Origin: UBA5614 sp034678545
GTDB lineage: Bacteria; Cloacimonadota; Cloacimonadia; Cloacimonadales; Cloacimonadaceae
NCBI GenBank assembly: GCA_034678545.1
Contig: JAXDBS010000017.1
Span: forward strand, 1-33,442
Direction of reading: 5' to 3'
Length of the DNA: 33,442 bases
Position numbers and translations under genes: made by a program. How positions within the stretch are numbered: the first letter of the stretch is position 1; every line of letters begins with the position of its first letter. The notes under the pieces are model-generated. The model saw only the letters and a program-made list of their open reading frames with translations. It made no database searches and was not told where the DNA came from. Positions 23,568 through 32,300 of the stretch are shown piece after piece.

Positions 23568-24803
23568 TCAGGTCCCCCTGTTGATTTTCAGGGCGCCATA
23601 GCTTCCGTCAAAGCCCGCGGGATCAAAGGAAAAGGCGCCTCTCTGCACTGCCGCAATGGATTGTATGATTTCCCGCGGCAGTTTGTTGTCAAGCAGTTCA
23701 TGCAGTTTTTCTTCCGGGTTGCTCCACAGGCGGATCTCAGTTCTCGCCTCGGCCACGCAGATCTCATAATACTCTCCGGCTTTTCTACCGCTGACAGATT
23801 TTTGGTTCAGGGCGGCGGCGATAACCTCGATCAGGGGAATCAGGTATTGATACTTTTGAGGACAATCGGCAGAGCGGTCCGAGGAAAGTTGCAAAGCCCT
23901 GTCGCGCACGCCGGGAAGCATCCTTCTGCCGCAGTTGGGACAGATAAAATCCTCCGGTGGCTTTTGGGGAAAGCAGACCGCAGCCCCATCAGCATGCCTG
24001 TCCGCCCGGTGCCCGGTCAGGTAATATCTGCCTTCCCTGGACGGAAATTCCACTGTCAGTTTGATCCGCTTGGACCTGATGGCCGAGATGATCGCTTCGT
24101 AAGTGCAGTAATCAGTATCCAGGACAGTATATTCGCGCCCTACCTTGTTCAGGGCGGAGCTGTGGAAATCGCTGTTGGAAACAAAAGCCAGGCTCCTCAG
24201 GTCAGGAATGTCTTTCAGCATCTGCGGATCGGCGCTCAGGCCGGTCTCGACGGCGTGGATATGTTCAGTGAAATTGCCGTAAAACTCCCGCATGGAGGTC
24301 AGGTCGTTTTTGCTGCCCAGGATCCCGTCCGGAGTCAGGACATGGGCCGGGATGATCTCCACCAGAGGATCCAGGGCTTGGATCTCAAACAAGCTGTCCT
24401 CAACCTCCGTGCTGTCCCTACAAACAATAAAAGGCCGGGCGATCGTGTTCTTGTGCCCCCTGACCTGCATCCACAAAGTAAATTTCTGCACCGCGCCCAA
24501 ATCAGGGAACAGGATGACATGGTGGGCGGAAATGCGGTGCGTGTATCCCGGCAGGGCTGTTGTGACGATGACTTCGGTCTGCAGCAGAAACATGGATTCG
24601 GTGTTGGGATAGCGGAAGAGTCCATCCGGAGTTTCCTCCAGCTGGTCTGAGTATTCCGTTTGCCAGGCGGGAAACTGGCAATCTCCCGTGCCGCAGACCC
24701 GGATGCCCTTGCGGCGCATGGTCCCGGCCAGGTTCCGTAAGTTCAGCTGACCGGCGCCCCCCGCGTAGCTGGAATGGGCATGCAGGTCAACTGCTAGAGC
24801 CAT
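23568..24803 (-). CDS. Endonuclease Q-like PHP-domain protein
   Basis: 411 residues, similar throughout to archaeal-type endonuclease Q, which nicks DNA 5' of deaminated bases (uracil, hypoxanthine, xanthine) and abasic sites. PHP metal-site residues: DLHAHS (Asp6, His8, His10), GTGD (Asp41), LLQTEV (Glu77), SAHHVILFP (His94/His95), PAHVLTP (His154), SNSDFHS (Asp212, His214). The region after residue 258 (GRYYLTGHR ... FICPNCGRRM ... PGVRDRALQL) is the EndoQ zinc-binding part. Its second half has CPNC (Cys288, Cys291), but the first half has His-rich GHRADRHAD and a single Cys277 in place of a clear CxxC pair. The C-terminus (DPAGFDGSYGALKI) also fits EndoQ. It sits between clpX (19-base gap) and pepP (no gap). 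The start has no good ribosome binding site. Confidence 0.82.
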   Translation of the reverse strand: MALAVDLHAHSSYAGGAGQLNLRNLAGTMRRKGIRVCGTGDCQFPAWQTEYSDQLEETPDGLFRYPNTESMFLLQTEVIVTTALPGYTHRISAHHVILFPDLGAVQKFTLWMQVRGHKNTIARPFIVCRDSTEVEDSLFEIQALDPLVEIIPAHVLTPDGILGSKNDLTSMREFYGNFTEHIHAVETGLSADPQMLKDIPDLRSLAFVSNSDFHSSALNKVGREYTVLDTDYCTYEAIISAIRSKRIKLTVEFPSREGRYYLTGHRADRHADGAAVCFPQKPPEDFICPNCGRRMLPGVRDRALQLSSDRSADCPQKYQYLIPLIEVIAAALNQKSVSGRKAGEYYEICVAEARTEIRLWSNPEEKLHELLDNKLPREIIQSIAAVQRGAFSFDPAGFDGSYGALKINRGT

Positions 24804-24822
24804 TTATCAGTTGTTCTGTAAA

Positions 24823-26058
24823 TCAGTTGGCAGCCTTCTTTTTACTGCCGTCCCTGAAGGTCAGGATGGGCTCCTTCAGTTTCCTGACCACATCCCCGGA
24901 AATAGTGCAGGTGGCGATCTCCGGCCTGTCCGGCAGGTCATACATGATCTCCAGCATGATCTTTTCCATGATGGCCCGCAACCCGCGCGCGCCGGTCTTC
25001 TGTTTGATGGCGATGCGGGCGATCTCCCGCAGGGCGTCCTCCTTGAAGGTCAGCTGCACGCCGTCCAGGTCGAAGTACTTCTGGTACTGTTTGCAGATGG
25101 CGTTCTTGGGCTGGGTCAGGATGTCGATCAGGGCCGCCTCGCTGAGTTCGTGCAGAGTGCAGATGATGGGCATCCTGCCGATCAGTTCGGGGATCAGGCC
25201 ATATTTGAGCAGATCGGCCGAGTTCACGTTATCAAAGATATTATGGTCGGACAGCTTTTCGGTCAGCTTGACGTCGAAGCCCAGGCTTTTCTGGGCCAGG
25301 CGTTCCTTGATGATGTTCTCCAGTCCGAAGAAAGCTCCGCCCGCGATGAACAGGATGTTGGTGGTGTCCATTTCGATGAAATCCTGCTGCGGGTGCTTGC
25401 GCCCGCCTTTGGGCGGGACGTTGACCTTGGTGCCTTCCAGGATCTTGAGCAGCGCCTGCTGCACCCCCTCGCCGGAGACGTCCCGGGTGATGGAAGGCGT
25501 CTCGCTCTTGCGGGAGATCTTGTCCAGCTCGTCAATATAGACGATCCCCTTTTCCGCCCTGGCAATGTCATAATCCGCGTTCTGCAGCAGCCGAACCAGG
25601 ATGTTTTCCACGTCCTCGCCCACATAGCCTGCCTCGGTCAAAGTGGTGGCGTCCGATATGGCAAAGGGCACCTTCAGGAAGCGCGCCAAAGTTTGGGCGA
25701 TCAGGGTCTTGCCGGAGCCGGTGGGGCCGATCATCATGATATTGCTCTTTTCCAGCTCGACTTCGTCGTTCCTGTTTTGCTTGAAGATGCGTTTGTAGTG
25801 GTTGTAAACCGCCACCGAGATCACCTGCTTGGCTTTCTCCTGGCCGATCACGTACTGGTCCAGATAGCTTTTAATCTGGCTGGGCGTGGCCAGGACAAAT
25901 TCCTCTTCCTCTTCGGGCGGCTTGTCCTGGTCCACGATGGTGTGGCACATGGCCACGCACTCGTCGCAAATGTTGCCCGCGATGCCCCGGATCAGGGTCT
26001 TCACTTCCGCTTCCGGCCGGCCGCAGAAGGAGCAGCTCAATACTTTGTACTTGTCCAT
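24823..26058 (-). CDS. clpX: ClpX, ATP-dependent unfoldase of ClpXP
   Basis: 411 residues. AAA+ unfoldase that recognises substrates and feeds them to ClpP. N-terminal zinc finger Cys9, Cys12, Cys31, Cys34; Walker A GPTGSGKT (111-118); Walker B VYIDELDK (Asp176, Glu177); pore loop GYVGED; RKH loop in GGRKHPQQ; sensor and C-terminal motifs GLIPELIGRMP and KTGARGLRAIMEKIM. The ClpP-docking IGF loop reads LGF (KSLGFDV), as I recall for mitochondrial ClpX, a conservative change. GGAGAGG precedes the ATG, 15 bases after the clpP stop, so both subunits come from one mRNA. Confidence 0.98.
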   Translation of the reverse strand: MDKYKVLSCSFCGRPEAEVKTLIRGIAGNICDECVAMCHTIVDQDKPPEEEEEFVLATPSQIKSYLDQYVIGQEKAKQVISVAVYNHYKRIFKQNRNDEVELEKSNIMMIGPTGSGKTLIAQTLARFLKVPFAISDATTLTEAGYVGEDVENILVRLLQNADYDIARAEKGIVYIDELDKISRKSETPSITRDVSGEGVQQALLKILEGTKVNVPPKGGRKHPQQDFIEMDTTNILFIAGGAFFGLENIIKERLAQKSLGFDVKLTEKLSDHNIFDNVNSADLLKYGLIPELIGRMPIICTLHELSEAALIDILTQPKNAICKQYQKYFDLDGVQLTFKEDALREIARIAIKQKTGARGLRAIMEKIMLEIMYDLPDRPEIATCTISGDVVRKLKEPILTFRDGSKKKAAN

Positions 26059-26073
26059 ACAGACCTCTCCACT

Positions 26074-26697
26074 CTATCTCCGATGCGTCAATACTTCGTC
26101 TATCAGGCCGTATTCCTGGGCCTCGGTCGAGCTCATGAAGAAATTGCGGTCGCTGTCTTCTTTCAGCTTGTCCAGGCTCTGGCCCGTGTGCTTGTGCAGG
26201 ATGTCGTTCAGCCGGTCGCGCAGGTAGAGGATCTCCCTGGCCTGGATCTCGATGTCGGCCGCCTGGCCCTGGGCGCCGCCCATGGGCTGGTGGATCATGA
26301 TCCGGCTGTTGGGCAGTGCGATCCGCTTGCCCTTGGTGCCTGCAGCCAGGAGCACCGCTCCCATGCTGGCGGCCTGGCCGATGCAGATCGTGCTGATGTT
26401 GGGCTTGATGTACTGCATGGTGTCATAGATGGCCAGCCCGGAGGAGATGATCCCGCCGGGGCTGTTGATATACATGAAAATGTCTTTTTCCTGGTCTTCG
26501 CCTTCCAGGTGGATCAGCTGCGCCACCACAGTGTTGGCCAGATAGTCGTCGATGGGCCCGCCCAGGAATATGATCCGGTCTTTCAGCAGGCGGGAATAGA
26601 TGTCGTAAGCGCGTTCCGCCCGGCCGATCTGTTCGATCACGATGGGTATGTAGTTCATCCTTGCCTCGGGATTGGTTCCGAAGTTTTCTGTCGTCAT
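26074..26697 (-). CDS. clpP: ClpP protease subunit with a Ser-His-Asn catalytic triad
   Basis: 207 residues, aligning without gaps over most of its length with E. coli ClpP precursor numbering. Serine peptidase that forms a tetradecameric chamber and degrades proteins unfolded by ClpX. Nucleophile Ser111 in GQAASMG and His136 in MIHQPMGG are present. The third residue, Asp185 in E. coli (last D of DTERD), is Asn185 here (DSDRN, codon 26143-26145). A Ser-His-Asn triad is known from Listeria monocytogenes ClpP1. The N-terminal 13 residues may be a processed propeptide. The ATG overlaps the tig stop as ATGA. Confidence 0.97.
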   Translation of the reverse strand: MTTENFGTNPEARMNYIPIVIEQIGRAERAYDIYSRLLKDRIIFLGGPIDDYLANTVVAQLIHLEGEDQEKDIFMYINSPGGIISSGLAIYDTMQYIKPNISTICIGQAASMGAVLLAAGTKGKRIALPNSRIMIHQPMGGAQGQAADIEIQAREILYLRDRLNDILHKHTGQSLDKLKEDSDRNFFMSSTEAQEYGLIDEVLTHRR

Positions 26698-28001
26698 GAT
26701 ATCAATTCGTCTCCCTTCATATCTTTGTTATCTCCCAGCGCCGTTTCCGCCGGCTCCGGTTCCGCCTCGTAAAACTCGCAAGTGCTGGCGATGAGGTCCA
26801 GGATCAGGTAATTAGCCACCGTCTCCTTGAAACTTTCATCCTCCAACACGGCCTTGTTCTTTTCCTTCCAAGCCTCCACGCTTTGGTCGCTCAGCTTGGC
26901 CTCGCGTTCGATGTACTGCTCGATATCTGTTTCCGCCGGCTCAGCCTGGCGCTGTTTGCGCAGGGCCTGCATCAGGTACATGTTGATGAATTCATGCCTG
27001 GTCCGGTAGAGGATCTGTTGCCTGTAAAACTGGCGCCACCGGTCGTCCTTGACCTGATACCGCTCCAATTCCTGGTCGGTAATGTACCCAATGGTATTTT
27101 CCGGCAGGTCGAACCGGTTGTCAACATATAATTTCGAGATCAGGGCGTTGATTTTGATATTCTGGTTTTTCAAGCTGTTTTTTTCTTCCAGGCTGGCCGC
27201 GATCTCGTCCCGCATCTTCTGGACGCTGTCATATTCCAGGTCCTTGGCAAATTCGTCATCGATCCGGGGCAGAATGGTGCGCCGGATGGCGTTGACCATG
27301 AAGCTGGCTCCGATCTCCGCAGGCTGGGCGGGGAATTTCTCTTCTTTGAAGATATACCTGGCCAGGGCAACGGGAATCTGTAAAGTAAAAGTGTCCCCCA
27401 CTTGCTTGCCCAGGGCGGCGGGAGCAAGCTGCGGTTCGTGTTGGGTCTCGATGTGGGTGGAGTAATTGGTGACCGCTTCTCTGCCTTCCAGAGCGCATTT
27501 GACCTCGAAGTCCACTTCGTCCCCTTTCGCGATGTCGCCTTCCACGTCGGCCACTGTGGCGTTCTCCTGCTGCAATTCGGCTATGTAGCGCTCCACTTCG
27601 TCCTTCAGCTCCAGCGGCTTATAGGGAACCCGCAGGCCTTCCAGCTGTTGGATGTTGATCTCAGGCTCGGTCTCCAGCCCGATTGTGAGCTTCATTTCCT
27701 GACCTGGTTCCCAGGCGATGTCCATGATCTCCGGCTGCAGAAGGTAATGCAGATCGTGTTCCTTGACCGCTTCGGCAAACACCTCGTCCACAAAGTCCTT
27801 ATAAAAGTATTCCCGGATCCGGGAGCCGTAGGTCCGCTCCACCAGGCTGAGCGGCGCTTTACCTTTGCGGAAGCCTGGCAGGGACAGCTCGCCCGCGCTT
27901 TTGTTCAAATACTTGCGGTAGGCGGCGTCCGCCCTTTCCGCCTCCACTGTCAGGGCCACTTCTTTTTTCGCGCTGTTCATTTGCCGTATCTCTACCTGCA
28001 C
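26694..28001 (-). CDS. tig: Trigger factor, ribosome-associated chaperone
   Basis: 435 residues from the GTG at 28001, which has GAGGAG 6 bases upstream and gives the family N-terminus (QVEIRQMNSAKKEVALTVEAE, shown here in full at 21 as VQVEIR... only in part). The longer open frame to 28121 runs into tRNA-Leu and is artefactual. Binds the ribosome exit tunnel through GFRKGKAP (ribosome-binding loop) and shields nascent chains. The middle part (KGDEVDFEVKC to INAIRR-type region) sits where the FKBP-like domain lies, but its sequence is divergent and PPIase activity is uncertain. The C-terminal domain is helical, with an acidic tail. First protein gene of the cluster, about 40 bases after tRNA-Leu and overlapping clpP: folding and degradation from the same transcript. 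Confidence 0.95.
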   Translation of the reverse strand: MQVEIRQMNSAKKEVALTVEAERADAAYRKYLNKSAGELSLPGFRKGKAPLSLVERTYGSRIREYFYKDFVDEVFAEAVKEHDLHYLLQPEIMDIAWEPGQEMKLTIGLETEPEINIQQLEGLRVPYKPLELKDEVERYIAELQQENATVADVEGDIAKGDEVDFEVKCALEGREAVTNYSTHIETQHEPQLAPAALGKQVGDTFTLQIPVALARYIFKEEKFPAQPAEIGASFMVNAIRRTILPRIDDEFAKDLEYDSVQKMRDEIAASLEEKNSLKNQNIKINALISKLYVDNRFDLPENTIGYITDQELERYQVKDDRWRQFYRQQILYRTRHEFINMYLMQALRKQRQAEPAETDIEQYIEREAKLSDQSVEAWKEKNKAVLEDESFKETVANYLILDLIASTCEFYEAEPEPAETALGDNKDMKGDELIS

Positions 28002-28040
28002 AATCAACTCCTCACTTATCTTCTTTGATAATTTCTGGCG

Positions 28041-28127
28041 TGGTGCGAAAGAGGGGACTTGAACCCCTACAGTTTTGCAACTACTGGATCCTAAGTCCAG
28101 CGCGTCTGCCAATTCCGCCACTTTCGC
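28041..28127 (-). tRNA. tRNA-Leu (anticodon TAG)
   Basis: An 87-base tRNA with encoded CCA. The acceptor GCGAAAG (28121-28127) pairs with CTTTCGC before ACCA. The anticodon stem CTGGA/TCCAG encloses loop CTTAGGA with anticodon TAG (28091-28093). A long variable arm, as in class II Leu tRNAs, precedes a T arm with GGGG TTCAAGT CCCC. It lies 39 bases upstream of tig on the same strand and may share its transcript. Confidence 0.97.
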
Positions 28128-28136
28128 AGGAAAGTC

Positions 28137-28164
28137 ATTTTTTTTTAAGGGGACACCTTGTCAA
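28137..28164 (-). promoter_or_regulatory. Probable promoter of tRNA-Leu and the tig-clpPX cluster
   Basis: Minus strand TTGACA (28159-28164), 16-base spacer, AAAAAT (28137-28142). The predicted start lies a few bases before the tRNA 5' end. The -10 box is weak but the -35 box is consensus. It lies back to back with the promoter of the divergent secreted-protein gene. Confidence 0.45.
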
Positions 28165-28189
28165 GCAGTGTGTCCGGACCAGGTTTCCC

Positions 28190-28219
28190 TTGACAAAACC
28201 GCACCCCAGATAATATAAT
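28190..28219 (+). promoter_or_regulatory. Near-consensus sigma-70 type promoter
   Basis: TTGACA (28190-28195), 18-base spacer, TATAAT (28214-28219). Both boxes are perfect. The start near 28226 leaves a leader of about 14 bases, with AAGAGG before the ATG at 28240. It shows that this genome uses the general bacterial promoter type. Confidence 0.8.
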
Positions 28220-28239
28220 TAAAGCAAGAGGTATAAAGC

Positions 28240-28857
28240 ATGAAAAACGTAATTTTACCCATTTTCCTGCTGCTGGCCATGAGCCTTCTGATCGCCCAGC
28301 CGGCCGCCGATGAAGCCATCCAAAGCCTGGAGAACGCCCGCCTCCAGATCGAGCAGAAAAACTGGGCCAAAGCCCAGGAGGAACTTGATTTCGCCAGGAC
28401 CAAGCTCAGCGAGATCCAGGCCGAGGAATTGCTTAAATATATTCCGGAAGCGCCCCAGGGCTGGACTCTGGAGGATAAGAACTCCACCGGCCTGGGCAGC
28501 ATGGGCTCCCTGGTCGGCGGCGTGGCCGCCATCACCGCCACGGGAGAATACGCCAACCTGGACGAGGGGCAGATCAACCTGACCATCTCTGTGGGCGGCA
28601 TCCTGGGCCAGACCGCCAACCTGGCAGCCCTGGGCCAGCTCTATGGCGGGGCAGCCGGCAAAGGCAGCAAAGCCATCCGCATCGGCTCCTACAACGGCAC
28701 CCAGGAATTCGACTCCGATGCCAGGGAGGGCAGGCTCTCCCTCCAGGTAGGCAGCCGGGTCAGCATCAACCTGGAAGGCTATAACATCTCCAACTCCTCG
28801 GTCCTCTCCGACCTGCTTGAAAAGATCGACCTGGCCAAACTGGAGAAGTCCTTTTAA
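28240..28857 (+). CDS. Small secreted protein of unknown function
   Basis: 205 residues. Signal peptide MKNVILPIFLLLAMSLLIAQ, cleaved near LIA-Q. A helical, TPR-like stretch follows (residues about 25-65, SLENARLQIEQKNWAKAQEE), then a Gly-rich beta region (about 80-200) with LGQLYGG and GSKAIRIGSYNG. No family recognised. Expected in the periplasm or at the envelope. Its near-consensus promoter, short leader and strong terminator mark it as a separately and probably highly expressed gene, divergent from the tig-clpPX cluster. GC content is high and similar to the housekeeping genes. Confidence 0.85.
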   Translation: MKNVILPIFLLLAMSLLIAQPAADEAIQSLENARLQIEQKNWAKAQEELDFARTKLSEIQAEELLKYIPEAPQGWTLEDKNSTGLGSMGSLVGGVAAITATGEYANLDEGQINLTISVGGILGQTANLAALGQLYGGAAGKGSKAIRIGSYNGTQEFDSDAREGRLSLQVGSRVSINLEGYNISNSSVLSDLLEKIDLAKLEKSF

Positions 28858-28880
28858 CTGAAATCCCTTCCCTTTCTGCA

Positions 28881-28909
28881 AACCGGATGCCTGGGCGTCC
28901 GGTTTTTTT
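28881..28909 (+). terminator. Rho-independent terminator
   Basis: AACCGGA (28881-28887) pairs with TCCGGTT (28898-28904); an inner GCC/GGC extends the stem, and a run of T follows directly. It lies 24 bases after the stop of the small secreted protein gene. Confidence 0.9.
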
Positions 28910-29061
28910 ATATGGATCAGTCTGCTGTTCAGTCTGTTCAGTTCTGTCTTTGGTATATCCTCCCTTGAATCTCAAGTCTGTATGTGCTTACCCTTCTGAT
29001 TTATGCCAACTCTTTCTGCTCAAGGATTAGAACTGCTCCGTCCCCTTTTCCCCCTTAATGG

Positions 29062-29106
29062 CATTACGGACCCAATACGGATAAAGTCCGTATTGGGTCC
29101 GTAATG
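29062..29106. repeat. Interspersed palindromic repeat, copy 2 (perfect 20-bp arms)
   Basis: A 20-base arm starting CATTACGGACCC (29062-29081), a 5-base loop TAAAG, and an exactly complementary 20-base arm (29087-29106). It is followed by GGTAAGTAGTGCAAGCA, matching the tail of copy 1 at 15041-15098 (GGTAAGTAATGCCAGCA). It lies in the 468-base gap between the small secreted protein and the giant propeller gene. No T-run follows, so it is not a terminator. REP-like or MITE-like. Confidence 0.8.
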
Positions 29107-29219
29107 GGTAAGTAGTGCAAGCAAGAGCCGGGGGTCAGAATTGTAAAGGAATACGGCCGTCCTGATCATTGGGAGCCATTAGTCGACCACAAGGATGATG
29201 AAAAGCCCAAAAATATTAC

Positions 29220-29248
29220 TTGACATTCTTATGAACGTTAGATATACA
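29220..29248 (+). promoter_or_regulatory. Promoter of the giant propeller gene
   Basis: TTGACA (29220-29225), 17-base spacer, TATACA (29243-29248). The start near 29255 gives a leader of about 70 bases ending in AAAGGAGG before the ATG at 29326. Confidence 0.7.
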
Positions 29249-29325
29249 GAAATCAGTGATTCCAATTCAAACATAACATGTATGAACATATAGATTGAGT
29301 AACTGCTCAAAGGAGGAGTTTACCG

Positions 29326-32300
29326 ATGAAAAGGAATCAAGCTTTACTTTGGCTTCTCGTTTTTTCCACCCTGACAATATCATCTTATGCCCAGTTCGTG
29401 ATTATTGATCCAGGCTTACCAGGAGTGGAGGAATGCGCTGTTTCGTGGGGCGATTATGACAACGACGGTGATCTTGATGTTTTGATGACCGGCTTTACTG
29501 GCAGCGAGCGCCTGGCCCGGATCTACAGGAATGACGGCGGCGATTCATTTATCAATATCAATGCCGGCTTGGTTGGGATTCAAAACAGCTCCAGCGCCTG
29601 GGGTGATTTTGACAACGATGGCGACCTGGACGTCTTGCTGTCAGGCAACAACCTGGAAGAACCCTACTATTACACCAGGATTTACCGCCAAAACAGCAAT
29701 CACACATTTACCGATATCAATGCAGGACTAACCGGCATGGGCAGCGGATCAGCCAGTTGGGGGGATCTGGATAACGACGGCGACCTGGATATCCTGGTCA
29801 CCGGGTTAGACGGCTTCAGCACGTATGCCAAAGTATACCGCAACAACGGCAATGAAACGTTTACAGCCATGACAACAAGCCTGATTGGATTGTATCAGGG
29901 AGACAGCGCTTTGGGAGATTATGACTGTGACGGCGACCTGGATATTCTCTTGACCGGGCGGGATGGCAGCAATATCAACTATTCAAAGATATACAGGAAC
30001 GACAGTAATTTTACGTTCACAGAAATCAATGCCGGCTTGATTGGTTTAAAATGGGGTTCCTGTGGATGGGGCGACTATGACAACGACGGTGACCTGGACA
30101 TCCTGCTGACAGGATACAACAGTACAAGTCCAAATTACTATTCAATAGTGTACTGCAACGATGCTGATACACTGTTTACTGACATCGGAGCGGGACTGAC
30201 GGGTTTGATTACAGGTTCTTGTGACTGGGGGGATTACGACAACGACGGCGACCTGGACATCCTGCTGACAGGAAATAACAACACCAGCCCCTATTATCAT
30301 ACCAAGCTGTACAGAAATGACGGAGTGAGCGGCTTCATCGAAATTGCCGCCGGTTTACCCGGGATATATACTTACAGCGATTGCGCCTGGGGCGACTATG
30401 ACAATGACGGGGATTTGGATATCCTATTAGCGGGCGCTACCAGTGGTTCAACCCGGATCTGCAGGCTCTACCGCAACGATTACGGATATACGAATAATCC
30501 CCCCGCCGCGCCATCCGGCCTGCAGTCAAACAGGAACGGCGAATATGTTAACTTTTCCTGGAGCGCTTCCTCCGACGACCACACACCTTCGGACGGACTG
30601 AACTATGCCTTGCGGATTGGCACCACGCCGGGCGGCTGCGAAATCGTGAACCCAATGTCTGATTCGACCGGCTGGCGTAGAATCCAGCAAAACGGCTTTG
30701 CGGACAGCTGCAGTTGGAAGATCAAATACACCTCCCTGCAGGACAAAACCTATTACTGGTCCTTGCAGGCCATAGATACTGCCTTCCGGGGCTCTGCCTT
30801 CGCCACTGAAGTGATGGTAAACGGTTTCACCAATACGGGAGCCACCCTCACCGGCGCTTACAATGGCTCTCTGACCTGGGGAGATTATGACAACGACAAC
30901 GACCTGGACCTGCTGCTGACCGGCTACAATGGCGGCGTCAGCCCCTACTTCCTGACGAAGCTGTACAACAACAACGGCGGCTCTTTCACCGAAACCGGGG
31001 CAGCTTTGGACGGAGTGTACAAAAGCTCATCCGCCTGGGGCGACTATGACCGGGACGGCGACCTGGACCTGCTTTTAACCGGTTACAGCAGCAGCACCCG
31101 GATCTCAACCGTGTACAGGAATGACGGAAGCGGGACATTCGTCGCCCTCAGCGCCGGGCTGCCCGGAGTCGAGAACGGCTCCTGCGCCTGGGGCGATTAT
31201 GACAACGACGGCGACCTGGACATCCTGCTCACCGGCTGGACCGGCAGCGAACGGATCTCCCGGATCTATAGAAAAGACAGCGGCACCACCTTTGCCCTTA
31301 TCGAAGCCGGCCTGACCGGGGTCAGGTACGGCTGCTGCGCCTGGGGCGACCTGGACCGGGACGGCGACCTGGATATCCTGGTCTGCGGCGATACAGGGTC
31401 CGGCTATGTTTCCAAGGTGTACCGCAACGACGGGACTGACGCCTTTACTGATACCGGAGCCGGCCTGACGGGCGTAAGCGCAGGCTCCTGCGCCTGGGGT
31501 GACCATAACAACGACGGCAACCCCGATATCCTGCTCTGCGGCGACTCGGGCAGCGGATATGTTACAAAGCTGTACAGCGGCAACGGGGCGGGCGGTTTTA
31601 CGGATACGGGTTCCGGCCTGCCCGGACTGGCCAATGGAAACGCCGCCTGGGGCGATTATGACAACGACGGCGACCCGGATATCCTGCTGACCGGCAACTC
31701 AGGCAGCGAAAGAGTGACCCGGGTTTACCGCAACAACGGCGGCGGGGTTTTCGCTTTGCAGAGCATGGACCTGAGCGGAGCGGATTACAGCTCCTGCGCC
31801 TGGGCGGATTACGACAACGACGGCGATTTGGACTTCGCGCTCAGCGGCGACACCGGCAGCGGCTATGTCACTAAGATCTACAGGAATGATCTCAATATTG
31901 CCAACACGGCTCCCACCGCCCCCACAAATCTGCAGACTGACCGCAACGGCGACTGGGTCACCTTCACCTGGACCGCCTCCACAGATGACCACACGCCTGC
32001 CAACGGGTTGAGCTATGTGCTGCGGATCGGCACCACGCCGGGCGGCAGTGAGATCAGCGCAGCCATGTCAGCCTCCAACGGTTACAGGCGGGTTGCGCAA
32101 AGCGGTTATGCCCATACCTGCAGTTGGAGGATCAGGGATGCGGCTCTGGGCGCGCGTTACTACTGGAGTGTGCAGGCGATGGACGGCTCTTGCAAGGGCT
32201 CCTCCTATGCCACCGAGGCAAGCGGCGGTTTGTTCAATGACATCAATGCTGGATTAGTCTCCGTTGGTTATAGTTCCGTTGCCTGGGGCGACTATGATAA

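Noticed and set aside
24811..26772. 653-residue plus-strand open frame opposite clpX and clpP
   Set aside because: It is antisense to two certain genes; long antisense frames arise from the G/C-rich third codon positions. No domain or signal is seen.
28002..28121. N-terminal extension of trigger factor
   Set aside because: The extra 40 residues translate the tRNA-Leu gene (the typical MAELADALDLGSS artefact); the GTG at 28001 has a good ribosome binding site.
28151..28175. GGACAC / GTGTCC hairpin between the divergent promoters
   Set aside because: 6-bp stem with a 13-base loop and no T-run on either strand; probably incidental overlap with promoter sequence.
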